Program-made: the position numbers and the translations under genes
The notes under the pieces: model-generated
What the model was told of the DNA's origin: nothing
The model's input: only the letters and a program-made list of their open reading frames with translations
The model's database searches: none
Source: Pseudarthrobacter psychrotolerans
GTDB lineage: Bacteria; Actinomycetota; Actinomycetes; Actinomycetales; Micrococcaceae
Assembly: GCF_009911795.1 (NCBI RefSeq)
Contig: NZ_CP047898.1
Coordinates: 2,728,001 to 2,792,000 of the forward strand
DNA length: 64,000 nt
Reading direction: 5' to 3'
Part shown: positions 14,625 to 22,949 of the stretch, piece by piece
Layout: every line of letters begins with the position of its first letter
Numbering within the stretch: position 1 is the first letter of the stretch

Positions 14625-15542
14625 ATGAAATCCCGCTACCTCGCCCTGATTCCGGCTGCCCTGCTCGCCACCGTCGGCCTGTCCTCCTGCGCCAGCCCGG
14701 ACGTCCAGAACGCCTCCGCCAACACCCCCGCGTACTGCGCTAACGGTCCCATCAAGTTCGGCATCGAACCCTATGAGGACCCGGCCAAGCTCGAACCCGC
14801 CTACCGCGTCCTCGCGGACGCCATGGCGGCGAAGCTGGGCTGCGAAGTGGAGGTCCAGGTAGTGGAGGACTACTCGGCAGAGGTGCTGGCCATGGCCAAC
14901 AACCGCCTTGACATCGGACAGTTCGGCCCCATGGGCTACGTCTTCGCCAGCACCAAGGCGGGAGCGGAACCCATTGCCTCCTTTGGAACGGCCGACGGCG
15001 AACTCAGCACCTACACCGCCGGCATCTGGGTGCCGAAGGACTCCGCCATCCAGTCGATCAACGACCTCAAGGGCAAGGACGTGGCACTCGGCGGCATCGG
15101 ATCCACGTCCGGCGATGTCCTCCCCCGCTACGGGCTCAAGAAGGCCGGCATCAGCGAATCCGACCTGGACATCAGCTACGCCGGCGGGCACCCCGAAGCC
15201 CTCCTGGCCCTGGCCAACGGGACGGTGGACGCCGCCGAGATCAACTCCCAGACACTTGCCTCAGCCACGGCCGCGGGCACCTTCAAGCCGGAGGATTTCC
15301 GCCAGATCTGGACCTCCGAAGCCATCCCCAACGATCCCATCACCATCCGCGGCAGCGCTGACCCGGCCCTCAAGGAAGCCGTCCGCGACGCCCTGGTGAA
15401 CCTCCCCGCCGAGGCCATCGAAGAGGTGGGCGGCTTCCTGGACGTCACGCCTCCGGGCCCGCTGCTGGCCGTCACCAAGGAGACCTACCAGCCGCTGTTC
15501 GACCTCGCCGCCACCATGGGACTGACCGAGGAAGACCTGTGA
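14625..15542 (+). CDS. phnD: Phosphonate ABC transporter substrate-binding lipoprotein
   Basis: A 305-aa periplasmic-binding-protein-fold lipoprotein. The signal peptide ends in a lipobox LSSC with the lipidated Cys at residue 22. The mature part has KFGIEPYEDPAKLEPAYRVL, the DIGQFGPMGYV segment and LGGIGSTSGDVLPRY, typical of PhnD-like binding proteins, in which Ser/Thr-rich turns hold the phosphonate group. It captures phosphonate outside the cell for PhnCE. Its stop overlaps the phnC start (GTGA), so expression is coupled. Confidence 0.93.
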   Translation: MKSRYLALIPAALLATVGLSSCASPDVQNASANTPAYCANGPIKFGIEPYEDPAKLEPAYRVLADAMAAKLGCEVEVQVVEDYSAEVLAMANNRLDIGQFGPMGYVFASTKAGAEPIASFGTADGELSTYTAGIWVPKDSAIQSINDLKGKDVALGGIGSTSGDVLPRYGLKKAGISESDLDISYAGGHPEALLALANGTVDAAEINSQTLASATAAGTFKPEDFRQIWTSEAIPNDPITIRGSADPALKEAVRDALVNLPAEAIEEVGGFLDVTPPGPLLAVTKETYQPLFDLAATMGLTEEDL

Positions 15543-16294
15543 CAGCTGTCCAGGTGGATGGCCTGACCAAGGCCTACGCGGGGACCACGGTTCTGGACGG
15601 CGTCGATTTCACCGTCCAGGCAGGGGAACTGCTGGCATTCCTGGGCGCCAACGGCTCGGGAAAGTCCACCACCCTCAAATGTGTCATCGGGCTGACCCGT
15701 CCGGATGCCGGCACCGTCCGCGTCCAGGGCAAAGACCTGGGGACACTGCAGGGCCGGGCACAGATCCTGGCGCGCAGCCAGGCGGCCATGGTCTTCCAGA
15801 AAATCCAGCTCGTTCCGCGCCGGACGGCCCTGGACAACGTCTGCTCCGGCGGACTCCTCCGGGTCCGCGGCCTCGCCTCGGCCAGCCCGGCATTTTTTGC
15901 CAAAGAACTGAAGGAGGAAGCCATGGCATGCCTGGACCGGGTAGGACTGGCGGGGATTGCCCTGGAACGGACGGGGAAGCTGTCCGGCGGACAGCAGCAG
16001 CGCGTCGCGATTGCCCGGGCCCTCTGCCAGCGCGCTTCGGTGCTGCTCGCGGACGAACCAGTCTCCGCCCTGGACCCGCATGCGGCGGAACAGGTCATGG
16101 CGCTGCTGGCCGAACTTGCCCACACGGAGAACCTCGCCGTCGCGGCGGTGCTCCACCAGCCGGACCTCGCGATCCGTTACGCAGACCGCGCCATCGGCCT
16201 CCTCAAGGGCAAAATAGTGTTCGACGGCGGCCCCGCCGGCTTGACGGACGATGTCCTGGACACGCTGTACGCACCGGACAGCGTTGCAGCATGA
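15539..16294 (+). CDS. phnC: Phosphonate ABC transporter ATP-binding protein
   Basis: A 251-aa ABC ATPase. Walker A is GANGSGKST (about residues 36-44), the signature is LSGGQQQRVAIARAL, Walker B is VLLADEP and the switch His lies in AAVLHQPDLA. The QKIQLVPRRTALDNV insertion is typical of PhnC. It powers phosphonate import with PhnE. GTG 15539 overlaps the phnD stop and its TGA overlaps the phnE ATG. Confidence 0.93.
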   Translation: MTAVQVDGLTKAYAGTTVLDGVDFTVQAGELLAFLGANGSGKSTTLKCVIGLTRPDAGTVRVQGKDLGTLQGRAQILARSQAAMVFQKIQLVPRRTALDNVCSGGLLRVRGLASASPAFFAKELKEEAMACLDRVGLAGIALERTGKLSGGQQQRVAIARALCQRASVLLADEPVSALDPHAAEQVMALLAELAHTENLAVAAVLHQPDLAIRYADRAIGLLKGKIVFDGGPAGLTDDVLDTLYAPDSVAA

Positions 16295-17094
16295 GCGCCC
16301 CCGCACTCCCCCGGGCACGGCGCCAGTGGACCCGTACCGGGACCATCACCGCCGCCGTCGTACTCCTCATTGCCATGCATGCGGTGGCCCTGGAGAGCAC
16401 GGAGTTCAAACCTGCGCTGCTGGTTGACGGCGCCCAGGGCATGGGACGTTTCCTCGCCGAGGCGTTCCCGCCGGACCTGAACTGGGAAAAGGTACTGAAG
16501 CCCAGCCTTGAAGCAACCCTGGTGACGCTGTGGATCGGGCTCCTGGGAACCACCCTCTCCATTCCCACCGCCCTCCTGCTGGCCGCGCTGGCGTCGGAAA
16601 CGACTACTCCGCATCCCGTGGTGTACCAGGCGGCGCGTGCCGTACTGTCCTTCTTCCGGGCGGTGCCTGACGTTGTTTTTGCGCTGATTTTTGTCACCGC
16701 CGTGGGGCTGGGCCCGTTCGCCGGCGTGTTGGCTCTGATCTGCCACAACACCGGCGTGATGGGGAAGCTCTGGGCAGAGGCCATGGAGGAGAGCGACCAG
16801 GGACCTGTCCAGGCGCTCGCCTCCGCCGGTGCCAGCAAACTGCAACAGACGTTCCACGCGAACATCCCGCTGGTGGTCCCCCAGTTTGTGGGGCTGCTCC
16901 TTTACCGGTTTGACGTGAACGTGCGGTCCTCGCTGGTCCTGGGCCTGGTGGGCGCCGGCGGTGTGGGCCTCCTCATCAACCAGGCCATCAAGTCGTTCCA
17001 GTTCGATCAGATGCTGACGCACATCATCGTGGTGCTCGTCCTGATCGTGCTGGTTGACCAGGCGTCGGCCCTGATCCGGCGCAGGCTCGCCTGA
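16291..17094 (+). CDS. phnE: Phosphonate ABC transporter permease
   Basis: A 267-aa membrane protein with about six hydrophobic segments and the EAA-type loop (EAMEESDQGPVQALASAGAS) that docks on the ATPase. The RAVPDVVFALIFV and GLVGAGGVGLLINQA segments are typical of PhnE. The ATG at 16291 overlaps the phnC stop (ATGA). Only one permease gene is present, so the pore is probably a homodimer. It is the last gene before the terminator hairpin at 17118. Confidence 0.92.
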   Translation: MSAPALPRARRQWTRTGTITAAVVLLIAMHAVALESTEFKPALLVDGAQGMGRFLAEAFPPDLNWEKVLKPSLEATLVTLWIGLLGTTLSIPTALLLAALASETTTPHPVVYQAARAVLSFFRAVPDVVFALIFVTAVGLGPFAGVLALICHNTGVMGKLWAEAMEESDQGPVQALASAGASKLQQTFHANIPLVVPQFVGLLLYRFDVNVRSSLVLGLVGAGGVGLLINQAIKSFQFDQMLTHIIVVLVLIVLVDQASALIRRRLA

Positions 17095-17117
17095 CCTGCG
17101 CCCCCGGAACAGAAGCA

Positions 17118-17149
17118 GCGGACGACGGCGGGACCTCGCCGTCGTCCGC
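17118..17149 (+). terminator. Terminator after phnE; hairpin repeat, copy 3
   Basis: A perfect 13-bp stem, GCGGACGACGGCG (17118-17130) and its complement (17137-17149), with loop GGACCT, followed by TTTCT. It shares the GACGGCGGGACCT core with the elements at 4901 and 5711, suggesting that this repeat family acts as a terminator. Confidence 0.75.
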
Positions 17150-17230
17150 TTTCTGCTGGTGGCGTTACCCCTTCCGTCGGGGCATTACCCAAGCAGCGTG
17201 CCGGAAGTTGACACCCGCAGGTACGTGCGG

Positions 17231-17258
17231 TTGACTTTTGCATATGCTGAAATAACAG
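17231..17258 (+). promoter_or_regulatory. Candidate promoter of uraD-uraH
   Basis: TTGACT (-35, 17231-17236) and TAACAG (-10, 17253-17258) with a 16-bp spacer. Candidate IclR sites lie between the two hexamers and immediately after the -10, a repressor-like geometry. Confidence 0.5.
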
Positions 17259-17273
17259 TTCCATGATGCGGAA
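17238..17273. promoter_or_regulatory. Paired IclR-type operator sites before uraD
   Basis: The site at 17259-17273 reads TTCC-ATGATGC-GGAA. A weaker one at 17238-17252 reads TTGC-ATATGCT-GAAA, exactly 21 bp away. The same pairing and spacing recur before other purine genes in this window. A further inverted repeat, ATGCGGA-N8-TCCGCAT, overlaps downstream at 17265-17286. Confidence 0.6.
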
Positions 17274-17333
17274 TAAAATATCCGCATAGCCTGACACCGT
17301 GGATGCCAGCATCGAAACACGAGGACTTGCCTC

Positions 17334-17831
17334 ATGCATCTTGAACAATTCAATGCGGCCGGCCGCACCGAGGCTGCCGATTTCCTGCGCCCCTGCCTGG
17401 ACATCCAGCGCTGGATCGACGAGCTCGCCGACGCCCGGCCCTATTCCAGTCCCGACGCGCTGCTCGCGGCAGGCCGCGGCGCAGCCAACCCCTTCACCCC
17501 GGCGGAGATCAAAGCAGCTCTCGCGCACCATCCGCGGATCGGCGAGCGGGCGAAGGGCGACAGCGCGGAAGCGAAGCTGTCCCAGTCGGAACAGGCCGGA
17601 CTGGGCGTGGCCGATTCTGCCGTCGCCGAGGCCCTGGCGGAAGGCAACCGGGGCTACGAGGAGAAGTTCGGCCAGGTGTTCCTGATCCGCGCTGCCGGCC
17701 GCAGCCGCGAGGAGATCCTGGCCGCCCTCAACACCCGGCTCGCCCACACCCCCGGCGAAGAACAATCAATCATTGGCCAGCAGTTGCGGGAAATCGCTGT
17801 GCTCCGACTCGAAGGACTGATGGGCAAATGA
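17334..17831 (+). CDS. uraD: 2-oxo-4-hydroxy-4-carboxy-5-ureidoimidazoline (OHCU) decarboxylase
   Basis: A 165-aa protein that decarboxylates OHCU to (S)-allantoin, the last step of urate degradation. The hallmark HPRIGERAKGDSAEAKLSQS (about residues 65-84) contains the catalytic His and the substrate-contacting Glu/Lys region, and FGQVFLIRAAGRSREEIL is the conserved C-terminal helix. Length is normal. Its stop overlaps the uraH start by 4 nt. It is 29 kb from the uricase gene but shares the same operator pattern. Confidence 0.95.
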   Translation: MHLEQFNAAGRTEAADFLRPCLDIQRWIDELADARPYSSPDALLAAGRGAANPFTPAEIKAALAHHPRIGERAKGDSAEAKLSQSEQAGLGVADSAVAEALAEGNRGYEEKFGQVFLIRAAGRSREEILAALNTRLAHTPGEEQSIIGQQLREIAVLRLEGLMGK

Positions 17832-18169
17832 GCATTTCCCACGTCACCACCCACGTACTCGATACCGGCTCCGGCAAGCCGGCGGCCGACGTCCCGGTAA
17901 CCCTCCACGTGCTCGACGGCGTGCGTTGGGTCCAGATCGCCGAGGGCGCCACCGACGCGGACGGACGCGTCAAACAGCTGGGACCGGAGCGGCTCCCTTC
18001 CGGGACCTACCGCCTGGCCTTCGACACGGGAAAGTACTTCGCCGCCAGCGGCACCGAAACGTTCTTCCCGGAGGTGACCCTCACGTTTGGCGTGATCGAG
18101 GCGGAGGCCCATTACCACGTGCCGCTCCTGCTGAGCCCGTTCGCATATTCCACCTACCGGGGAAGCTGA
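17828..18169 (+). CDS. uraH: 5-hydroxyisourate hydrolase (transthyretin-like)
   Basis: A 113-aa transthyretin-related protein that hydrolyses 5-hydroxyisourate to OHCU. The N-terminal HVTTHVLDTGSGKPA has the first active-site His, the middle carries a conserved Arg, and the protein ends with the diagnostic YRGS (residues 110-113). It is coupled to uraD by an ATGA overlap. Both enzymes act immediately after uricase. Confidence 0.96.
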   Translation: MSISHVTTHVLDTGSGKPAADVPVTLHVLDGVRWVQIAEGATDADGRVKQLGPERLPSGTYRLAFDTGKYFAASGTETFFPEVTLTFGVIEAEAHYHVPLLLSPFAYSTYRGS

Positions 18170-18231
18170 GCACGCCCGGCACCTGCCGGAGCCTGCCAGA
18201 ACGAACCTGCCAGAACCTGCCACGACAGGAA

Positions 18232-18256
18232 GGGCCCGCGGCGACGCCGCGGGCCC
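18232..18256 (+). terminator. Rho-independent terminator after uraH
   Basis: A perfect 11-bp stem GGGCCCGCGGC / GCCGCGGGCCC with a 3-nt loop is followed by TTTGTG. Just upstream, CCTGCC is repeated four times (18182-18222), part of the same non-coding trailer. Confidence 0.85.
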
Positions 18257-18352
18257 TTTGTGCGCCCATCTTCCGGCCCGTCGATACGGCCACGCCCGCC
18301 ACAGTCACAATCGGTGATTTAGCCCGGGTGGGCCATAACGGAGAAAATTTCC

Positions 18353-18381
18353 TTGACAGTGGCGCGGGTCACTTCTATTCT
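18353..18381 (+). promoter_or_regulatory. Sigma-70-type promoter of the cyclic-amide operon
   Basis: A consensus TTGACA (18353-18358) and TATTCT (18376-18381) are separated by 17 bp. This is the best promoter in the window and drives the MFS/GntR/racemase/hydantoinase operon. Confidence 0.85.
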
Positions 18382-18385
18382 AAAT

Positions 18386-18411
18386 TTTGGGATCCCAAAT
18401 TGGGATCCCAA
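18386..18411. promoter_or_regulatory. Tandem palindromic operators (TTGGGATCCCAA)
   Basis: TTTGGGATCCCAAA (18386-18399) is directly followed by a second TTGGGATCCCAA (18400-18411). They overlap the expected transcript start, a typical repressor position. The FCD-type GntR encoded two genes downstream is the obvious candidate. Confidence 0.7.
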
Positions 18412-18556
18412 AAGATCGCGTTACGGATACCGAGCCGCAGTACATTGCCCGGCGCATCCGGATTGGACCCAGGACGCCCCACCAGCCGGCCTCCTGCCCC
18501 GCGAACACCAGGCCTTTCCCCCCGTCTGCAATCTTCCTCTCTGTGAAGGAGAAGTT

Positions 18557-19897
18557 GTGTCTGTTCAAAATACTGAAACCGCTGTACCGCTCCCCGACGA
18601 CAAAACCGGCAAGGACGGCGTGCAACGTCGCACCAACGTCCGCTGGAAAATGTTCCTTCTCCTACTGGTACTCGTCGCCGTCAACTACATCGACCGGGGC
18701 TCCATCTCGGTGGCCCTGCCGATCATCCAGAAGGAATTCAACCTCGCCCCCGAACTTGTGGGCCTCCTGCTCTCCGCTTTCTTCTGGACCTACGCGCTGA
18801 TGCAGGTCCCGGTAGGCCTCCTGATCGACAAATTCGGTCCCCGCAAGGTCATGACCGCGTCCTGCGTCGGCTGGGGCGCAGCCACGGCAGCCTCCGGCCT
18901 GGCCGGCGGCTTCCTCAGCATGTTCATTGCCCGGCTGGGCATCGGCGTCACGGAAGCCGGTGTTATGCCGGCCGGCGGCAAGCTCAACGCGATCTGGATG
19001 CACAAGTCAGAGCGCGGACGCGGTGCCACCATCCTTGACGCCGGGGCACCGCTGGGCGCCGGCCTGGGCGGCCTCCTGATTGCCGGCCTGATCGCTTCCA
19101 CCGGCAGCTGGCGCCTCTCGTTCATGGTCGCGGGCGCCGCCACCGTACTGATGGGCCTTGCCGTCTGGTGGTACGTCCGCGACAACCCCCGCCAGCACCG
19201 CGGCGTCAACGACGCCGAGGCCGATTACATCGAAGCCTCCCACGCAGCCGAGGACGCTGCTGCGGAGCTCGACGGCAGCAAGGGCAAGCGCGCCCTCCTG
19301 CCCTACCTGAAGTTCCGTTCCTTCTGGGCCATGTGCTTCGGCTGGCTGGGCTTCAACGGCGTCTTCTACGGACTTCTGACCTGGGGACCGCTCTACCTGG
19401 CCCAGGACAAGGGCTTCGACCTCAAGACCATCGGCTGGTCCACGTTCGTGATCTTCGGCGCCGGCTTTGTCGGCGAAATCCTGGGCGGTGCGATCGCCGA
19501 CAAGTGGCAGTCCACCGGCGCCTCCGCCAACCGTGTGATGCGCACGCTCCTGGGCACGTCCAGTGTTGTTGTGATCGGCGGCCTGATCGGCGTCACCGTC
19601 GTGGCCGATCCCACCACCGCGGTCATCCTCCTGTCCGTGGTCATGTTCTTCCTCCGCTGGGTGGGCCTGTTCTGGAGCATCCCCTCCATCCTGGGCGGCC
19701 GGACCAACGCCGGCGTCCTGGGCGGCGCGATGAACTTCAGCGGCAACATCTCCGGCTTCGTCACCCCGATTGCGGTCGGCCTGATTGTCGGTGCCACGGG
19801 CTCCTACACCTGGGCACTGCTGTACTTCGTGGGATCAGCGATCATCATGGGCGTATCCGTCCTGACCCTGAACTACAACAAGCGGCTACCTGTCTAA
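18557..19897 (+). CDS. MFS transporter, anion:cation symporter (ACS) type
   Basis: A 446-aa, 12-segment transporter. NYIDRGSISVALPIIQKEF and the PVGLLIDKFGPRKVM loop are typical of the ACS branch (glucarate, phthalate, nicotinate and hexuronate uptake). GTG 18557 is preceded by AAGGAG at the right distance. It is the first gene of an operon with a GntR regulator, a racemase-like protein, a hydantoinase-like enzyme and a maleate isomerase/decarboxylase-like enzyme. It therefore probably imports the cyclic amide or carboxylate handled by those enzymes. Confidence 0.88.
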   Translation: MSVQNTETAVPLPDDKTGKDGVQRRTNVRWKMFLLLLVLVAVNYIDRGSISVALPIIQKEFNLAPELVGLLLSAFFWTYALMQVPVGLLIDKFGPRKVMTASCVGWGAATAASGLAGGFLSMFIARLGIGVTEAGVMPAGGKLNAIWMHKSERGRGATILDAGAPLGAGLGGLLIAGLIASTGSWRLSFMVAGAATVLMGLAVWWYVRDNPRQHRGVNDAEADYIEASHAAEDAAAELDGSKGKRALLPYLKFRSFWAMCFGWLGFNGVFYGLLTWGPLYLAQDKGFDLKTIGWSTFVIFGAGFVGEILGGAIADKWQSTGASANRVMRTLLGTSSVVVIGGLIGVTVVADPTTAVILLSVVMFFLRWVGLFWSIPSILGGRTNAGVLGGAMNFSGNISGFVTPIAVGLIVGATGSYTWALLYFVGSAIIMGVSVLTLNYNKRLPV

Positions 19898-19963
19898 GCT
19901 AGCCAAACACCTGTTCCTGAAGCCGGGAACGAAATGCCGGACAAGAACCGAAAGTGGAGAAAC

Positions 19964-20647
19964 ATGCACAGCGCAGAAGAGACCCAGGACAAGGAACGCC
20001 CCCTGCGGGAGGCTGTCCGGGACACCCTCCGCAACAGGATCTTTGAAGGGCACTACGTTCCCGGCACGAGGCTGGTGGAACGCGACCTCGCCGCTGAATT
20101 CAACGTGTCCCGCCTTCCCGTCCGCGAAGCGCTCCGCATGCTGCGCCAGGAAGGACTCCTCAGCGACCGGGGCGCCCGCGGAGCCGAGGTCAGCACCCTG
20201 AGTCCCAAGGACGTCGAGGACCTGTTCGACGTCAGGGAGTCCCTCGAGGTGCTTGCCTGCCGGCTGGCCGCCACCCGCGCCACCACCGAAGACCTCAGCG
20301 GCCTCAAAGCCCTGCTTGACGAGGCAGACTGGTGCCTCGCCAAGGGCGCCATTATGGAAGCCCACCGGGCCAACAGCGAATTCCACGATGCCATCACCCG
20401 GATCGCGGACAACGGCTTCCTCAAGTCCGCACTGGAACCGCTCCAGGGCCGCATGCACTGGCTCTTCCGCCATGTCAGCGACCTGCCGGAGCTCATCGAA
20501 GAACACCGCGCCCTCTACGCCGCGATCGCCAGCGGCGAGCCGGAACGGGCAGCCGCCCAATCGGCGTCGCACATCGGCAAATACCGCGACCAGTTTCCGG
20601 AGGATTTCAGCCGGACAGAACCCGCCCTTCATCGGAAGAACCTATGA
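19964..20647 (+). CDS. GntR-family regulator, FCD (FadR) type
   Basis: A 227-aa regulator. The winged helix is at about residues 10-75 (PGTRLVERDLAAEFNVSRLP, then VREALRMLRQEGLL), followed by a helical FCD domain with the metal-binding pattern D..H..H (EAHRANSEFHDAI, then IEEHRALYAAI). ATG 19964 is preceded by GTGGAG; ATG 19934 is an alternative. It probably represses its own operon at the palindromes at 18386-18411. Its stop overlaps the next start (ATGA). Confidence 0.9.
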   Translation: MHSAEETQDKERPLREAVRDTLRNRIFEGHYVPGTRLVERDLAAEFNVSRLPVREALRMLRQEGLLSDRGARGAEVSTLSPKDVEDLFDVRESLEVLACRLAATRATTEDLSGLKALLDEADWCLAKGAIMEAHRANSEFHDAITRIADNGFLKSALEPLQGRMHWLFRHVSDLPELIEEHRALYAAIASGEPERAAAQSASHIGKYRDQFPEDFSRTEPALHRKNL

Positions 20648-21465
20648 AACTTCTTGTCATCAACCCCAACATCAGCGACGACGTCACCGCCCTGATCGAA
20701 GCGGAAGCCCTCCGCTCCGCCTCCCCCGGAACAGAGATCGTGGTCCGGACCGCCGGGTACGGCGTCGAATACATCGAAACCCGCTTTGAGTCCCTGATCG
20801 CGGCGGGAGCCGTCGCCGAAATCGTCGCCGAGTACACCCGCGACGGCGCCAGCGTCGACGGCGTAGTGGTGGCCGCATTCGGCGACCCCGGAATGCCGGC
20901 ACTGAAGGAACTCACCGACGTCCCCGTCATCGGAATTACCGAGGCCGCACTCTGCGCCGCCGCCCTGCAGGGGCATCGGTTCTCCATCATCGCCATCTCG
21001 GACCGGATCCGGCCCTGGTACCAGGACTGCGTGGAGCGCTTCGGGCTCGGCGGCAGGCTGGCGTCGATCCGCTCCATCAACGAGGCCCTCAACGGCATCG
21101 CCTCAGTGCAGCAGGACTTCAAGGCAACCCTGCTGGCTCTCAGCCAGCAGGCTGTCACAGAGGACGGGGCCGACGTCGTGATCCTCGCCGGAGCACCTCT
21201 CGCCGGCCTGGCCCGCGAACTCCGCGGGCAGATAGGGGTCCCCGTGGTGGACGGCATCTCGGCGGGCATCCGCATGGCGGAAGCGGTCGTCGGCCTCGAT
21301 TCCGGACCGCACCGCACGGGCGCCTTCGCGCCTCCCCCCGCCAAGGCCCGCCGCGGCCTCACGGGGAACCTGGAGGCCGCCCTCACCACGGCGCAGAACG
21401 CCGCCATGCACGATGCCGCCCACCGCGGCACCACCCAGCCGGCCTCGCCCGCGCCGGCCAACTAG
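20644..21465 (+). CDS. Asp/Glu racemase superfamily protein lacking both catalytic Cys
   Basis: A 273-aa protein of the hydantoin/allantoin racemase group: MKLLVINPNISDD at the start, VVVAAFGDPGMPALKEL and VVILAGAPLAGL at the two active-site loops. Hydantoin racemases carry Cys in the ACFGDPG and LGC[AT]GM motifs. Here these positions are Ala78 and Gly183, so a two-base racemisation is not possible by the known mechanism. The C-terminal 40 residues are Ala/Pro-rich and extend past the family core. It sits between the GntR regulator and the hydantoinase-like gene. It may be a decarboxylase, an isomerase of another type, or a binding protein. Confidence 0.85.
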   Translation: MKLLVINPNISDDVTALIEAEALRSASPGTEIVVRTAGYGVEYIETRFESLIAAGAVAEIVAEYTRDGASVDGVVVAAFGDPGMPALKELTDVPVIGITEAALCAAALQGHRFSIIAISDRIRPWYQDCVERFGLGGRLASIRSINEALNGIASVQQDFKATLLALSQQAVTEDGADVVILAGAPLAGLARELRGQIGVPVVDGISAGIRMAEAVVGLDSGPHRTGAFAPPPAKARRGLTGNLEAALTTAQNAAMHDAAHRGTTQPASPAPAN

Positions 21466-21489
21466 CTACTTCTACTTAGGAGGACACCG

Positions 21490-22941
21490 ATGTCCGACAC
21501 CCCAGAACTCGTTATCGCCAACGGCACCGTGGTCAACAGCTTCGGCCGGCGGCACGCCCACATTGTGGTCCGGGAGGGCCGCATCGACCAGCTGGTGGAC
21601 GCCGCCGGCCCCGTCCCCGCCGCCACGCGCGTCATCGATGCCGCCGGCCGGCTCGTCATTCCCGGCGGCGTCGACGGACACTGCCACGTTGCCCAGGTAA
21701 CCGGGCGGTTCCGCACCCTCGATGACTACCGGACCACGTCGACGGCCGCTTTGTGGGGCGGCACCACCACCATCATCGACTTCGGCATCCCCCGGGACGC
21801 CCGGGAAACCCCGCTCGAGGCCATCCTGCATAAGAAGGAGCTGGCCCGCGAGTCCCGCTGCGACGTCGCCTTGCACGGCTCCGTGGTCAGCTGGGATGAA
21901 ACCGTTCCCTGGCAGCTGGAACAGCTCGCAGCTGAGGGTGTCCGGTCCGTGAAGATGTACACCACCAACCGCGGCAGCACCATGGCGGACGGGGACACCA
22001 TCCTCAAGGTCATGCGCGAAATGGTCCGCCTGGACGGCCTCACCTACATCCATGCCGAACACGATCCCATCATCGCGGATTGCACCCAGCAGCACGCGGA
22101 CGACGGGCGGATCGGCGTCGAGCACCTGCACCGGACCCGCCCCGAGCTGGCCGAAGAGGTCTCGGTCAAGGAGACCCTGGCCATGGCCGAATACACCGGC
22201 GCCCCCGTCTACTTTGTGCACCAGTCGACGCCGGGTGCCGTGGACCTGGTCACCGAGGCCCGCAGCCGCGGGCAGGAGGCCTACTCCGAGACCTGCCCGC
22301 ACTACCTCACCCTCGACGACAGCGTCTACGGCTCGGTAATGCCGGAGTGGTACGCCTGCTGCCCGCCCATGCGCAGCCCGCAGACCGTCGCCGCGCTCCG
22401 GGAACGGCTTGCCAACGGCGCCATCCACGCCGTCGCCTCCGACCACTCCTGCTACGACCTCTCGCAGAAGCGGGAGCGCGCGGACGACATCCGCGAAATG
22501 CCGCACGGCCTCCCGGGCGTCGAAACCCGGATGCCCGTCACGTTCACCGCCATGATGGAAGCCGCCCGCGGCGGCGAAGCGCGGGTGGAGGACTTCGTCG
22601 AAGTCTTCGCCGCAGGCCCTGCCCGCATCAACGCCCTCCCCCGCAAGGGAACCATCGCCCCCGGGTTCGACGCCGACCTGGTCATCTTCGATCCGGCCGA
22701 GGAACGCGTCGTCGACGGCGCCGCCCTGCACATGGGCACTGATTTCTCCCCGTTCGACGGCCGGACGCTCACGGGCTGGCCCGCCGTCGTCGTCTCCGCC
22801 GGACGCGTGGTGGTGGACAGCGGCGGGTTCCACGACCCCGGACCCGTAGGCAGCTTTGTGCCCCGCAACGGTTTCACCGAACACCGCGACGCCCTGTCCT
22901 GGCCCCAGGAATCCCGCCCCGCCGTCTACGCCGCCAGTTAG
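21490..22941 (+). CDS. Dihydropyrimidinase/D-hydantoinase-like cyclic amidohydrolase
   Basis: A 483-aa amidohydrolase of the D-hydantoinase type. The binuclear metal centre is visible: DGHCHV (His-x-His, about residue 62), the carboxylated Lys in VRSVKMYTT, His in IHAEHD and FVHQST, and the catalytic Asp in VASDHS. GGTTTIIDFGIP and ETCPHYL are family motifs. It opens a cyclic ureide or imide ring. The DDYRTTSTAALWGGTTTIIDF segment groups it with dihydropyrimidinases rather than allantoinase. AGGAGG is 6 nt before the ATG. The true substrate is unknown. Confidence 0.88.
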   Translation: MSDTPELVIANGTVVNSFGRRHAHIVVREGRIDQLVDAAGPVPAATRVIDAAGRLVIPGGVDGHCHVAQVTGRFRTLDDYRTTSTAALWGGTTTIIDFGIPRDARETPLEAILHKKELARESRCDVALHGSVVSWDETVPWQLEQLAAEGVRSVKMYTTNRGSTMADGDTILKVMREMVRLDGLTYIHAEHDPIIADCTQQHADDGRIGVEHLHRTRPELAEEVSVKETLAMAEYTGAPVYFVHQSTPGAVDLVTEARSRGQEAYSETCPHYLTLDDSVYGSVMPEWYACCPPMRSPQTVAALRERLANGAIHAVASDHSCYDLSQKRERADDIREMPHGLPGVETRMPVTFTAMMEAARGGEARVEDFVEVFAAGPARINALPRKGTIAPGFDADLVIFDPAEERVVDGAALHMGTDFSPFDGRTLTGWPAVVVSAGRVVVDSGGFHDPGPVGSFVPRNGFTEHRDALSWPQESRPAVYAAS

Positions 22942-22949
22942 GAACCTCC

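Larger units (their letters stand above)
18170..18556. other. 387-bp intergenic region: terminator, promoter, tandem operators, long leader
   Basis: It holds the uraH terminator (18232-18256), the promoter of the next operon (18353-18381) and two palindromes (18386-18411). The remaining 145 bp up to the start codon is an untranslated leader in which I see no strong structure. Confidence 0.7.

Noticed and set aside
18182..18222. Four CCTGCC units as a possible short repeat array or CRISPR-like element
   Set aside because: Units are only 6-10 bp with irregular spacing and lie in the trailer before a terminator. No CRISPR array is present anywhere in the window.
21490..22941. Allantoinase (AllB) assignment for the cyclic amidohydrolase
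   Set aside because: The GGTTTIIDF and DGHCHV segments fit dihydropyrimidinase/D-hydantoinase better, and it belongs to an operon with a different regulator and no purine-type operator.
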